Source of the DNA: Parafannyhessea umbonata
GTDB taxonomy: Bacteria; Actinomycetota; Coriobacteriia; Coriobacteriales; Atopobiaceae
Direction: 5' to 3'
DNA length: 64,000 bases
Assembly (NCBI RefSeq): GCF_900111255.1
Contig: NZ_FOGP01000001.1
Coordinates: 222,894-286,893 of the forward strand
The stretch's first letter is position 1, and every line of letters begins with the position of its first letter. The position numbers and the translations under genes are program-made. Of this stretch, positions 34,400 through 42,057 are shown in pieces. The notes beneath the pieces were generated by a model that saw only the letters and a program-made list of their open reading frames with translations, had not been told where the DNA came from and searched no databases.

Positions 34400-34761
34400 T
34401 GGGTGAGGTGCGCGTCTGTTCCGAGCGAGAAGGACTGGTGTATGGGTCGTTCCAGGTGCTGGAAGGCTGGTGGCCAAGGCTTCGGGGGCTCCTGGGGCCA
34501 TTCGAGGGTGCACGGCCGGTCCTACTGGCCAGGTGCCGTTCCATTCATACGTTTGGCATGGCGTTTCCCATTGACGTGGCGCTGGTGCGCGCCGATGGAC
34601 TCGTCGTCAGGGTCGCCCGTGCGCTTCCGGCATGGCGCGTCCTGGGGCGTCGCGGGACGGCGTATGTGCTCGAGCGTCCGGCGAGCGTGCTTCCGTGGCC
34701 ATCGCCGGACGAGCGGATAGTAACGGAGCGAGTGAAGGTGGGTGGTCCAGAATGCAAGTGA
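34399..34761 (+). CDS. DUF192 family protein
   Basis: Protein of 120 aa of the DUF192 family. The core RSIHTFGMAFPIDVALVRADGLVV and the later P(S)AVLERPASV-like region match the family, which is of unknown function. It starts in a TGATG overlap with the TadE-like gene, so it belongs to the pilus operon. DUF192 genes are found next to Tad genes in other actinobacteria to my knowledge, but no role is established. It has no signal peptide, unlike many DUF192 proteins. Confidence 0.82.
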   Translation: MGEVRVCSEREGLVYGSFQVLEGWWPRLRGLLGPFEGARPVLLARCRSIHTFGMAFPIDVALVRADGLVVRVARALPAWRVLGRRGTAYVLERPASVLPWPSPDERIVTERVKVGGPECK

Positions 34762-35309
34762 TGAGCGAGGAGGCAATGGGCGAGGTGTGGGATGCGACCT
34801 CGGGCAGGCCGGGAACGAAAACGTGCCCGCGCTGCGGGGAGGTGCTGTTCGACGACATGGACGTCTGCTACGGGTGTCTCTATGACTTCGGGCGTGATCC
34901 GCGGGCGTCATTGCTGGGCGACACCTTTGCGGACCTCGAGGAGCCTGACGGCCTTACCTGTGAGACAGAGCTGGAGTCGACGAGGTCCCTTGCCGGGGCG
35001 AAACTCCCCAGTTCGCGTTGGGACACTCTGGGTATCTGGGTGCGGGGTTCCGAGATGGACGTCATCCTTTCCGTTGGAGAGACCCCGCTCTTTGTCGGGA
35101 GAGATGAGAGCTGCGACCTGGTGCTCCACTCCAACGCCGTCTCTCGCAGGCACCTTGTTCTGGCAAAGGTTTCGTCGGGCCTTCGCGTAGACGACCTCGG
35201 GAGCACCAACCCAGCATTGTTCGAGGGAAGGCCAATTCGGGACTCGATCATCATGAAAAGGGGCGATACCGTGAGCGTCTGCGGCGTCTTGCTGACCTTT
35301 CTGGGCTGA
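34752..35309 (+). CDS. zinc-ribbon and FHA-domain protein
   Basis: Protein of 185 aa closing the pilus operon. Residues about 25-50 form a zinc ribbon (CPRCG, then CYGC). The C-terminal FHA domain has VGRDESCDLVL, the SRRH motif in NAVSRRHLVLAK and DLGSTNPALFEG, so it should bind phosphothreonine peptides. This suggests input from a Ser/Thr kinase. ATG at 34752 (GGTGGT upstream) overlaps DUF192; ATG at 34761 in a TGATG overlap is an equal alternative. Partner proteins are not known. Confidence 0.85.
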   Translation: MQVMSEEAMGEVWDATSGRPGTKTCPRCGEVLFDDMDVCYGCLYDFGRDPRASLLGDTFADLEEPDGLTCETELESTRSLAGAKLPSSRWDTLGIWVRGSEMDVILSVGETPLFVGRDESCDLVLHSNAVSRRHLVLAKVSSGLRVDDLGSTNPALFEGRPIRDSIIMKRGDTVSVCGVLLTFLG

Positions 35310-35351
35310 TGCCCGCACTTAGCTGAGTGCGAAAACCGACTTCTCCAGCTC

Positions 35352-35360
35352 TGCTATATT
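35352..35360 (+). promoter_or_regulatory. extended -10 promoter of the DUF2207 gene
   Basis: TGCTATATT has the TGn extension followed by TATATT, 41 bases upstream of the DUF2207 start. No good -35 box is seen, as is common for extended -10 promoters. Confidence 0.5.
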
Positions 35361-35401
35361 GCTGTGTAACCTGCAAATATAGGCCATTGCTGAGAAGAGG
35401 A

Positions 35402-37384
35402 ATGATGACCACAGGAAAAGCGATGCCAACCAGACGACTCCTTGCCTGGCTGCTTGCGGCGACCACCCTTCTTGCGACGCTCGTCCTTGCAGCGGCCCCT
35501 CGGGCGGCTCGCGCTAGTGACGACTACTCCATTGATCGCGTTGACATTGACGCGACCGTCGACAATACCGGAACGGTTTCCGTCAAGGAGATGCGCGAGT
35601 ACGACTTCGACGGAGACTTCCATGGCGTGTATTGGAAGATTCCGACGGGGGAGCTCAACGGAAACGAGGTCTCTGCGCTTGTCGATGAGGTGGGGGCTTT
35701 CGACCGCAACGGCAACTTCCAGAGCTTCTCCGAGAGTGACTCGGGGCAGGACGGCACCTACACGATCACCGAGTATCCCAACTACGTGAAGGTCAAGATC
35801 TACTCCGCGCACTCCGACGAGTCGGTTCGCTTCGCCATCAACTACTCCTACAGCTACCTCGCGACCAGGTATGCGGACACCTCCGAGCTCTACTGGAAGT
35901 TCGTCTCTGACGGTTGGGACCGTCCCTCCGAAAACGTGACGTGTACGGTCCACCTGCCGGTTCCCGCGGGGGAGACGGTGAATCCGGGTGACAACGTGCG
36001 TGCTTGGGGCCACGGTCCCCTTGACGCGACGGTCAACTTTGACGGCAACGACATCGTCTATAACGTTCCTGGCGTTGGGACGGATGAGTTTGCTGAGTGC
36101 AGGATCGTGTTTCCGTCCGAGTGGCTCTCGCTGACGCCCGAGTACAGCTCAAACAGGCTCGACACTATCCTTAGCGAAGAGCAGAAGTGGGCCGACGAGG
36201 CCAACGCGCGCCGCGAGAGGGCAAGACTCATCCAGAACGTCTTTGCGGGCATCGGTGCGGCTGTCTGCGTCCTCACCATTATCCTGTGCGTCGTGAAGCG
36301 CCGCGCCTACAAGGCGAGTCACAGGCCGCTCTTTGATGACAAGTACTTCCGCGACGTCCCGACGAACGACCACCCTGCCGTTCTGGGCGTCCTCTACAAC
36401 GACGGCTCTGCCAAGGAGTCGGACCTGACGGCATCGCTCATGCGCTTGACGGACCTTGGCGTGATTAGGCTCGACCTCATCAAGAGCCGCCGAAAGGGCT
36501 TCCTGGGCACCGACAAGGTCGACGAGGACTATCGCGTCGTAAAGCAGAAGGACCTGTCGAACGACAGAGAGCATGACGGCTCGTATGAGATTGACGACCG
36601 GACGCTCCACTTCATCTTTGGGAGTCTCGCTCCGCTGGGCAAACGAAAGTCCGACGATGGGGTGAAGAGCGCGCTGTACTTCTCCGAGCTTGAAAGCATC
36701 GCCAAGAAGCATCCCAGCACGTATTCGAATGGCTATGACAGCTGGAAGGGGACGGTCGAGGGCGTCGCGGAGGGGCGTGGCTTCTTCGTGGACGAGACGC
36801 CCACGGGCAAGGGTGCCCTTGGCGCCATGCTCACCCTCAACATTCTCGGCGCGATCGCATGCGTCTTTGGGCTCGTCTTCGAGCTCGTCAACTGGTCCGT
36901 CGCCGTGCCTGTCCTTGCCGGGAACATCGTCAGCTTCGTTATTGGATGCTGGACCATCGGGTCGATGGATGACCTCTCCCGTGAGGCCATTGAGGTCAAG
37001 GCGAAGCTTGAGGCTCTTAAGAGGTGGCTCGAGGACTTCACACGCCTCGAGGAGGCTGTTCCCAACGACGTCGTCCTCTGGAACAAACTTCTGGTCATGG
37101 CCGTGGTTCTGGGCGTATCCGAGGAGGTCATCGAGCAGCTGAGGATGGCGGCTCCGCAGGTCCTTGAGGATCCCGACATCATGCCCGTCTACGGCTGGTA
37201 CTACGCGCACAGCGTGCTTGGCTCTCCCATGCACTCCTTTGACAGTCTGGCCGCGTCTGCCCATCACGTCTCGAGTGCGGCCTTGGCGTCGTCCTCGTCG
37301 AGTTCCGGCGGAGGGTTCGGCGGCGGCTTCTCCGGTGGTGGCGGAGGAGGATTCGGCGGCGGTGGAGGCGGTGGCGCCTTCTAA
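35402..37384 (+). CDS. DUF2207 membrane protein with Gly-rich tail
   Basis: Protein of 660 aa. A Sec signal peptide (about residues 10-37, ending in ARA) leads to an extracellular DUF2207 domain (DDYSIDRVDIDATVDNTGTV, then EMREYDFDG) to residue about 265. Membrane segments lie near 280-298 and at about 480-525, with cytoplasmic parts between. It ends in a Gly/Phe-rich tail, a hallmark of this family (YciQ-like), whose function is unknown. ATG at 35402 or 35405 has AGAGGA. Between the Tad operon and tRNA-Phe; own promoter. Confidence 0.88.
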   Translation: MMTTGKAMPTRRLLAWLLAATTLLATLVLAAAPRAARASDDYSIDRVDIDATVDNTGTVSVKEMREYDFDGDFHGVYWKIPTGELNGNEVSALVDEVGAFDRNGNFQSFSESDSGQDGTYTITEYPNYVKVKIYSAHSDESVRFAINYSYSYLATRYADTSELYWKFVSDGWDRPSENVTCTVHLPVPAGETVNPGDNVRAWGHGPLDATVNFDGNDIVYNVPGVGTDEFAECRIVFPSEWLSLTPEYSSNRLDTILSEEQKWADEANARRERARLIQNVFAGIGAAVCVLTIILCVVKRRAYKASHRPLFDDKYFRDVPTNDHPAVLGVLYNDGSAKESDLTASLMRLTDLGVIRLDLIKSRRKGFLGTDKVDEDYRVVKQKDLSNDREHDGSYEIDDRTLHFIFGSLAPLGKRKSDDGVKSALYFSELESIAKKHPSTYSNGYDSWKGTVEGVAEGRGFFVDETPTGKGALGAMLTLNILGAIACVFGLVFELVNWSVAVPVLAGNIVSFVIGCWTIGSMDDLSREAIEVKAKLEALKRWLEDFTRLEEAVPNDVVLWNKLLVMAVVLGVSEEVIEQLRMAAPQVLEDPDIMPVYGWYYAHSVLGSPMHSFDSLAASAHHVSSAALASSSSSSGGGFGGGFSGGGGGGFGGGGGGGAF

Positions 37385-37471
37385 GACAATGGCGCGTCTC
37401 TCTTGTCGTGTCTTGTACCTGCGATTTTACAATCCTCTCCAAACTATTTTCATTAATGTCGAAGAAGTTCG

Positions 37472-37499
37472 TTGACCTGGCTCCAATCTTTGCTATATT
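37472..37499 (+). promoter_or_regulatory. promoter of tRNA-Phe
   Basis: TTGACC (37472-37477), 16 bases, then TATATT (37494-37499) with a TGC extension. It lies 25 bases upstream of the tRNA. Confidence 0.8.
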
Positions 37500-37523
37500 A
37501 AACGAGCTCGAAGAGAGCATTTC

Positions 37524-37599
37524 GGCTGGGTAGCTCAGTTGGTAGAGCAGGGGACTGAAAATCCCCGTGTCAGGGGTTCGATTCCCTTCCCCGCCACCA
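37524..37599 (+). tRNA. tRNA-Phe (GAA)
   Basis: Seventy-six bases with encoded CCA. D-arm TAGCTCAGTTGGTAGAGC, anticodon loop CTGAAAA with anticodon GAA, T-loop GGTTCGATTCC. The acceptor stem pairs GGCTGGG with CCCCGCC, leaving a T4/C69 mismatch; the other six pairs are perfect. Strong promoter upstream and terminator downstream. Its uncharged form is the predicted ligand of the T-box at 3.9-4.2 kb. Confidence 0.95.
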
Positions 37600-37607
37600 T
37601 AAAAAAC

Positions 37608-37643
37608 AGCAGGTCAGAGGCTACGTCTCTGGCCTGCTTTCTT
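37608..37643 (+). terminator. terminator after tRNA-Phe
   Basis: AGCAGGTCAGAG (37608-37619) pairs with CTCTGGCCTGCT (37627-37638), one G-T pair, then TTTCTT. Confidence 0.8.
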
Positions 37644-37678
37644 ATGCGGGTTCATGGTTGTCTTAAGCTTAGGGAAAT

Positions 37679-37726
37679 GGCCACTCCGTAACGTGGCGAA
37701 GCGACCACTTTCGTTAACTTGGAGCG
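37679..37726. repeat. two imperfect 24-base repeats
   Basis: Two neighbouring units begin GGCCACTCCGTAACGTGG and GACCACTTTCGTTAACTTGG. Tandem CCACTnnCGTTAACnTGG-like units are reminiscent of multiple terminal repeats of some insertion sequences. No transposase remains. Tentative. Confidence 0.35.
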
Positions 37727-37848
37727 GCCAACCCGTCTGCTGCACGGTGGGCCGATTGCTTTTCAGTGCGCTACCGCGCCCGACAAAAGACGGGCAGACA
37801 AGACGGGGCGCGTAAGGAACGAGGGCACGTGTCCTCGCGCGCCTTGCT

Positions 37849-38166
37849 CTAGAACTTGACCGAGAAGGACGTGTCGTCTGGGTTGGGCTCGATTTCGTCC
37901 TTCTGGTCCATCACGTAGTCGATGGGGTAGCCCGCATAGGCGCGCCCAAAGGCGCCAAAGTAGTTCGCGATCTGCTCGTCGGTTCCCTGAAGCTCGAGGG
38001 TCACGCTGCCGTCTGACTCGTTTCTGACCCAGCCCGTGCAGCCAGCCTCGAGGGCGACCCTGCGGGAGGTCCATCGGAACCCGACGCCTTGCACTTCTCC
38101 TCTAAAGATGATTCGGAGCCTGCGCATCTCTTGCTCGTCTGCGCATTTCCTGCCAAATGGACTCAT
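37849..38166 (-). CDS. acyP: acylphosphatase
   Basis: Acylphosphatase of 105 aa, hydrolysing acyl phosphates in the cytosol. The fold signature RGEVQGVGFRWTSRRVALEAGCTGWVRNESDGSVTLELQG contains the catalytic Arg (in GFR) and Asn (in VRNESDG). Start at 38166 has AGGAGG four bases upstream, giving about 14 extra N-terminal residues before the usual family start. It is divergent from the DegV gene. Confidence 0.92.
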   Translation of the reverse strand: MSPFGRKCADEQEMRRLRIIFRGEVQGVGFRWTSRRVALEAGCTGWVRNESDGSVTLELQGTDEQIANYFGAFGRAYAGYPIDYVMDQKDEIEPNPDDTSFSVKF

Positions 38167-38192
38167 GGCGCCTCCTGGCTGCTGCAATGCAC

Positions 38193-38222
38193 TTGCCTGA
38201 GCCGTACAATAGCACCTATATA
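38193..38222 (+). promoter_or_regulatory. predicted promoter of the DegV gene
   Basis: TTGCCT (38193-38198) and TATATA (38217-38222), spacing 18 bases, 39 bases upstream of the start codon. Confidence 0.55.
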
Positions 38223-38260
38223 TGAGTAGACCCAGAGCGAAAGCTTGAGCGGAGCCTTGC

Positions 38261-39205
38261 ATGTCAGCGAAATTCAACTTGATGACCGACTCGTGTTGCG
38301 ACTTTTCGGCCCAGGATATCGAGAGCGCAAACATCAGCTACCTGCCCTTCACCTATACCGAGGCTGACAAGCCCGACGGTGGCCTTTCGGGCGTGGACGA
38401 CCTGTTCCAGAGCCGCAGTGCGCATGACTTCTACGACCAGATTCGCTGGGGCGCCGCGCCGCTTACCTCGCAGCCGTCTCAGATGGTCTACGAAGAGGCG
38501 TTCCGCAAGGCGGCGGAGCTCGACAAGCCCACGGTGCTGGTCACCCTCTCGAGCGGCATCTCGGGTGCCTACAACGGCGCCGTGACGGCGCTCCACCGCG
38601 TCCAGGAAGAGCTTGGCCGCGAGCTTCCGATTTACATCGTCGATTCGCTGCTGGGATCGACCGCCCAGTACCTGCTGATTGAGGAGGCCGCCCGCCAGAG
38701 GGACAAGGGCATCTCGGCCGAGGACTTCGTCAAGTGGGTCGAGGGCGCGCGCTTTCACGTTCACGTCATCTTTATGGTCGACAGCCTGGACACGCTTCGC
38801 CATGGCGGACGCGTGCCGAAGTCGGTCGCGCTGGTTTCCGGCGCGCTTGACGCCAAGCCGCTGCTTACCTTCAACGTCGACGGGTCCCTGGCCTTCCTGG
38901 GCGTGACCCGTGGCCGCAAGAAGGCCATGCGCAAGATGGTCGACTACTACGCCAAGAAGCACTCCAACAGCGAGTATCCGGCCGTCGCCGCCGTCGGCAA
39001 CGCGGACTGCGAGCATGACGGCCTCCGCCTTGGCTCGATGCTGTGCGACGTCGACGACACGATTCGCCTTCTGCCCTCCACCATCGGTCCTACCATCGGC
39101 TCGCACGTGGGTCCCGGCATGCTCTCGTGCTGCTTCTGGGGAGACGATCGGCGCGACAAGAAGAACGCCCTTGCGAGCAAGGTCAGGGGAGTACGCCAGG
39201 CCTAG
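38261..39205 (+). CDS. DegV family fatty-acid-binding protein
   Basis: DegV protein of 314 aa. MTDSCCDF at the N-terminus, TSQPS, TLSSGISGAYNGA, DSLLGS and RHGGRVPKSVALVSGALDAKPLL are family marks. Members bind fatty acids; in Firmicutes FakB proteins present them to the kinase FakA for phospholipid synthesis. No kinase gene is adjacent. CGGAG precedes the ATG. A gene for a tannase-like lipoprotein follows 87 bases later. Confidence 0.92.
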   Translation: MSAKFNLMTDSCCDFSAQDIESANISYLPFTYTEADKPDGGLSGVDDLFQSRSAHDFYDQIRWGAAPLTSQPSQMVYEEAFRKAAELDKPTVLVTLSSGISGAYNGAVTALHRVQEELGRELPIYIVDSLLGSTAQYLLIEEAARQRDKGISAEDFVKWVEGARFHVHVIFMVDSLDTLRHGGRVPKSVALVSGALDAKPLLTFNVDGSLAFLGVTRGRKKAMRKMVDYYAKKHSNSEYPAVAAVGNADCEHDGLRLGSMLCDVDDTIRLLPSTIGPTIGSHVGPGMLSCCFWGDDRRDKKNALASKVRGVRQA

Positions 39206-39292
39206 GATGGCGCGGCGAACGAGCCGTGGGATCATGTGGCCCATGCATGTGAATGAGTGACGAGGCGGCCGTCGGTCGCCCAAGGAGGAATG

Positions 39293-41176
39293 ATGAACGT
39301 AACCAGAAGGAACTTCCTGAAGTTTGCGGGTCTGGGCTCGGCCCTTGGCCTTGCCGCCTGCGGCAAGCAGAAGACCGACGGCAGCGGCGATGACGACGGC
39401 AACAGGCCTCAGGTCGACCTCAAGGAGTTCGCGGACCTGGACCTCGACATGTCCGCATGGAACTACGACTCGAAGAACGACTGCTACTACCAGCTGGGCC
39501 TCGCGTACTGCCTCAAGCCCGCGAGCAAGGCCTACGAGTCGCTGGCGATCTTCGTCCCCGGCAAATACTTCAACGCCGAGAAGAGCGGGGACAAGTACAA
39601 GTGCACGATCAACGAGAGCGCGACCGTCGGAAGCTTCACGCCCAAGACCGCGCCTGTCGTCATGCCCATCAACTCGGCGCGCCTCTCGGCCCAAGGCTGC
39701 CCCACGGCATATGACTATGGGGGACTCGGTACCTACCTGTCGCAGGGGCTCGTGTACGTCTACGCGGGATTCCGCGGACGCTCCGCCGGCTATGACAGCG
39801 GCACGACCAAGATGTTCCCCGGCGGTGCGCCCTGGCCCGTGGTCGACCTCAAGGCCGCCATCAGGTACCTTCGCTACAACGCGGAGGCCTTGCCCTTCTC
39901 GGCTGACCGCATCTTTGCGTTCGGCTATGGTGACGGCGGCGGCGCGTCGGCGATCCTGGGCGCCTCGGGAGACAGCGCGCTCTTCACCAAGTACCTCGAG
40001 TCCATCGGTGCGGCAACGCACGATGCCAAGGGCAACAGCCTCTCGGATGCGATCTGCGGATCGGCCTCGTGGTGCCCGATGATGTCCTACGACAGCGCCG
40101 ATGCGGCCTACGAGTGGATGATGGGGCAGTTCTCGTCCGACGGCACGCGTGCCGACGGCACCTGGACCAAGATGCTCTCGAACGACCTCGCGCTGTCGTA
40201 CGGCGACTACGTGAACCAGATGGACCTGCGCGACGCTAAGGACAAGCAGCTGACCCTTGACGCCGTCGAGGACGGCGCATATCTGGACGGCAGCTACTAC
40301 GAGTACATCCTCGGGCTCGTTCAGAGCGCGGCGGCGGACTTCTTCGGCAGGACGCAGTTCCCGTACACCGAGGCCAAGTCCCGCATGGTCGACCCGGCGT
40401 TCCCCGGCGACCCGAACCTCTCCGCCTCGGGTGCCGACGCCCTGGACGAGGTGACGGGCAGTTCGACGACGACGGAGACCGTCCAGCCCGACTCCACGAG
40501 TGGCGTGGCACAGGTCCAGGCGACCGTGTACGACTCGCTGGGCAGCTATCTTGCGGCGCTCAACGGCGACTACCGCTGGGTCACCTACAGCTCGGGCCGC
40601 AAGGCCGCGCGCGTGAGCAGCCTTTGGGACTTCGTGGTCCACTGCAGGCCTGCCAACAGGGCGGTGAGCGCGTATGACGCGGTCGACCGCTCGTCCACGT
40701 CAAACCAGCTGTTCGGCATCGGCGACGAGTCGACGCTTCACTTCGACGCGACGGTCTCGAGTCTGGTCTCGGCAAACCAGGACAGATATGCGACGGCTGC
40801 CGGCTGGGATGCCAAGTACGTGACCGAGTGGGCGGAGGACATCACCAAGAAGGACGACCTTGATCAGGACATGTCCACGCGCGTCAATGCGATGAATCCC
40901 CTGTATCACCTGAGCGGACACTACGCGGGCTTTGGTACGGCGACGGTCGCTCCGCACTGGCGCATAAACTCGGGCCTGTTCCAGGCGACGACGCCCCTAA
41001 CGGCCGAGGCGAACCTGGCCCTGGCGCTCCGGCACTACGACGGCGTCCAGGACGTCGACTTCAACGAGGTCTGGGGCAAGGGCTACGAGCTTGCCGAGCG
41101 CGAGGGCGACGCCCAATCGAATTTCGTGTCGTGGGTCGTCTCGTGCTGCCCCGCTCCGGAGGAGTCTGGCGAGTAG
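39293..41176 (+). CDS. tannase-like alpha/beta-hydrolase-fold lipoprotein, nucleophile missing
   Basis: Exported protein of 627 aa. The N-terminus TRRNFLKFAGLGSALGLAACGK combines a twin-arginine-like motif with a lipobox, so it is likely a surface lipoprotein. The body resembles the tannase/feruloyl-esterase-like hydrolases (YAGFRGRSAGYDSG, PWPVVDLKAAIRYLRYNAEALP). At the nucleophile elbow it reads FGYGDGGGASA: the position of the catalytic Ser (GxSxGG) is Gly213. A late HLSGHYAGFGTATVAPHW holds candidate catalytic His residues. So it may be a non-catalytic binder or use another residue. AAGGAGG precedes two ATGs; the second (39293) has better spacing. Confidence 0.75.
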   Translation: MNVTRRNFLKFAGLGSALGLAACGKQKTDGSGDDDGNRPQVDLKEFADLDLDMSAWNYDSKNDCYYQLGLAYCLKPASKAYESLAIFVPGKYFNAEKSGDKYKCTINESATVGSFTPKTAPVVMPINSARLSAQGCPTAYDYGGLGTYLSQGLVYVYAGFRGRSAGYDSGTTKMFPGGAPWPVVDLKAAIRYLRYNAEALPFSADRIFAFGYGDGGGASAILGASGDSALFTKYLESIGAATHDAKGNSLSDAICGSASWCPMMSYDSADAAYEWMMGQFSSDGTRADGTWTKMLSNDLALSYGDYVNQMDLRDAKDKQLTLDAVEDGAYLDGSYYEYILGLVQSAAADFFGRTQFPYTEAKSRMVDPAFPGDPNLSASGADALDEVTGSSTTTETVQPDSTSGVAQVQATVYDSLGSYLAALNGDYRWVTYSSGRKAARVSSLWDFVVHCRPANRAVSAYDAVDRSSTSNQLFGIGDESTLHFDATVSSLVSANQDRYATAAGWDAKYVTEWAEDITKKDDLDQDMSTRVNAMNPLYHLSGHYAGFGTATVAPHWRINSGLFQATTPLTAEANLALALRHYDGVQDVDFNEVWGKGYELAEREGDAQSNFVSWVVSCCPAPEESGE

Positions 41177-41339
41177 GGAGGCGGCTCGCTTCCTGTCGAG
41201 GCGATTCTCTGGTCACGCGCTGGCGCGTCTACCTGCCCGTATGTCGCACTATGAGCTCTGGTACTATTTGTTTGGAACAAGTCAAATTTTTAAACGATAC
41301 ACAAGCGACTGTCGCTATGCAATAGAGAATCAGTAAAAA

Positions 41340-41370
41340 TTGAAAAGCTTTTCTCCCTTCGTGCTAAGAT
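41340..41370 (+). promoter_or_regulatory. predicted promoter of carD
   Basis: TTGAAA (41340-41345) and TAAGAT (41365-41370) with a TGC extension; the 19-base spacing is long. It is 31 bases upstream of carD. Confidence 0.5.
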
Positions 41371-41401
41371 GCAATGCAAACGGTACGAAGGGAGCTTTTG
41401 T

Positions 41402-41899
41402 ATGTACGAAGTTGGCGAGTATATTGTTCACCCCGGCCAGGGCGTCTGCAGGGTAGAAGAGATTGTCGACGCGCCGGCCGCGACGTACATGCTGCTCCCC
41501 ATTGGCGGCCGTCATCCCATGAAGATCAGCTTCCCCGTCGCAAGCGAGGACAGGCTGCGTCCCGTCCTTACGGAGCAGCAGGCCAAGGACCTGATTCAAG
41601 ACTACCCCAACCTGGACGTCGAGGAGGTCTCGGCCAAGAGCAACGCCCTCGAGGAGGAGCGCTTCAGGAACGAGATTCGCCGCGGCACCTGCCGCGACTC
41701 GGTTCGCATCGTGAAGACCTTCCGCAAGCGTATCGCCGAGGTCCGCGCGACCAACAAGAAGCCACCCGTGGTGTACGACCGCATCCTCAAGCTCGCCCGC
41801 GAGCGCTCCCTCCAGGAGCTCGCAGTGGCGCTCAACTCCACGACCGACGACGTCCAGGCACTGTTCGAGCAAAAGTACGGAGAGTCGTTCGAGGACTAG
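41402..41899 (+). CDS. carD: CarD-family transcription factor
   Basis: CarD/CdnL-like protein of 165 aa that binds RNA polymerase beta and stabilises open promoter complexes. The N-terminal Tudor-like domain reads MYEVGEYIVHPGQGVCRVEEI, with TYMLLPIGGRHPMKISFPV; the C-terminal helical DNA-binding part includes RILKLARERSLQELA. GGGAG precedes the ATG at 41402. Single gene with its own promoter, convergent with the alcohol dehydrogenase gene. Confidence 0.94.
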   Translation: MYEVGEYIVHPGQGVCRVEEIVDAPAATYMLLPIGGRHPMKISFPVASEDRLRPVLTEQQAKDLIQDYPNLDVEEVSAKSNALEEERFRNEIRRGTCRDSVRIVKTFRKRIAEVRATNKKPPVVYDRILKLARERSLQELAVALNSTTDDVQALFEQKYGESFED

Positions 41900-42022
41900 C
41901 CGGCACGTGTTGGGCGCCGGTGCCGCCCTGTCGACGCACCTGGACCGCAACAGTGCTACCCCCATCACCAATTCGAGCGGCGATGGGGGCAGTTGCCTTA
42001 CATTCAGGGCGCAAGGGCAGAG

Positions 42023-42031
42023 GAGAAGTGC
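42023..42031 (+). repeat. copy of recurrent 9-mer GAGAAGTGC
   Basis: Lies between the convergent carD and alcohol dehydrogenase genes, 26 bases past the dehydrogenase stop in that gene's direction. A separate 8-bp hairpin (41959-41966 with 41982-41989) is nearby. Confidence 0.6.
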
Positions 42032-42057
42032 GTTGCGGTAGGGCTCGCGGCACCGCC

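Noticed and set aside
37300-37384. Gly-rich DUF2207 tail as an assembly artefact
   Set aside because: Gly/Phe-rich C-terminal tails are a regular feature of this family.
42023-42031. Match to the Haemophilus uptake sequence (AAGTGCGGT)
   Set aside because: Only AAGTGC is shared; the following bases vary among the copies, so it is not the same signal.
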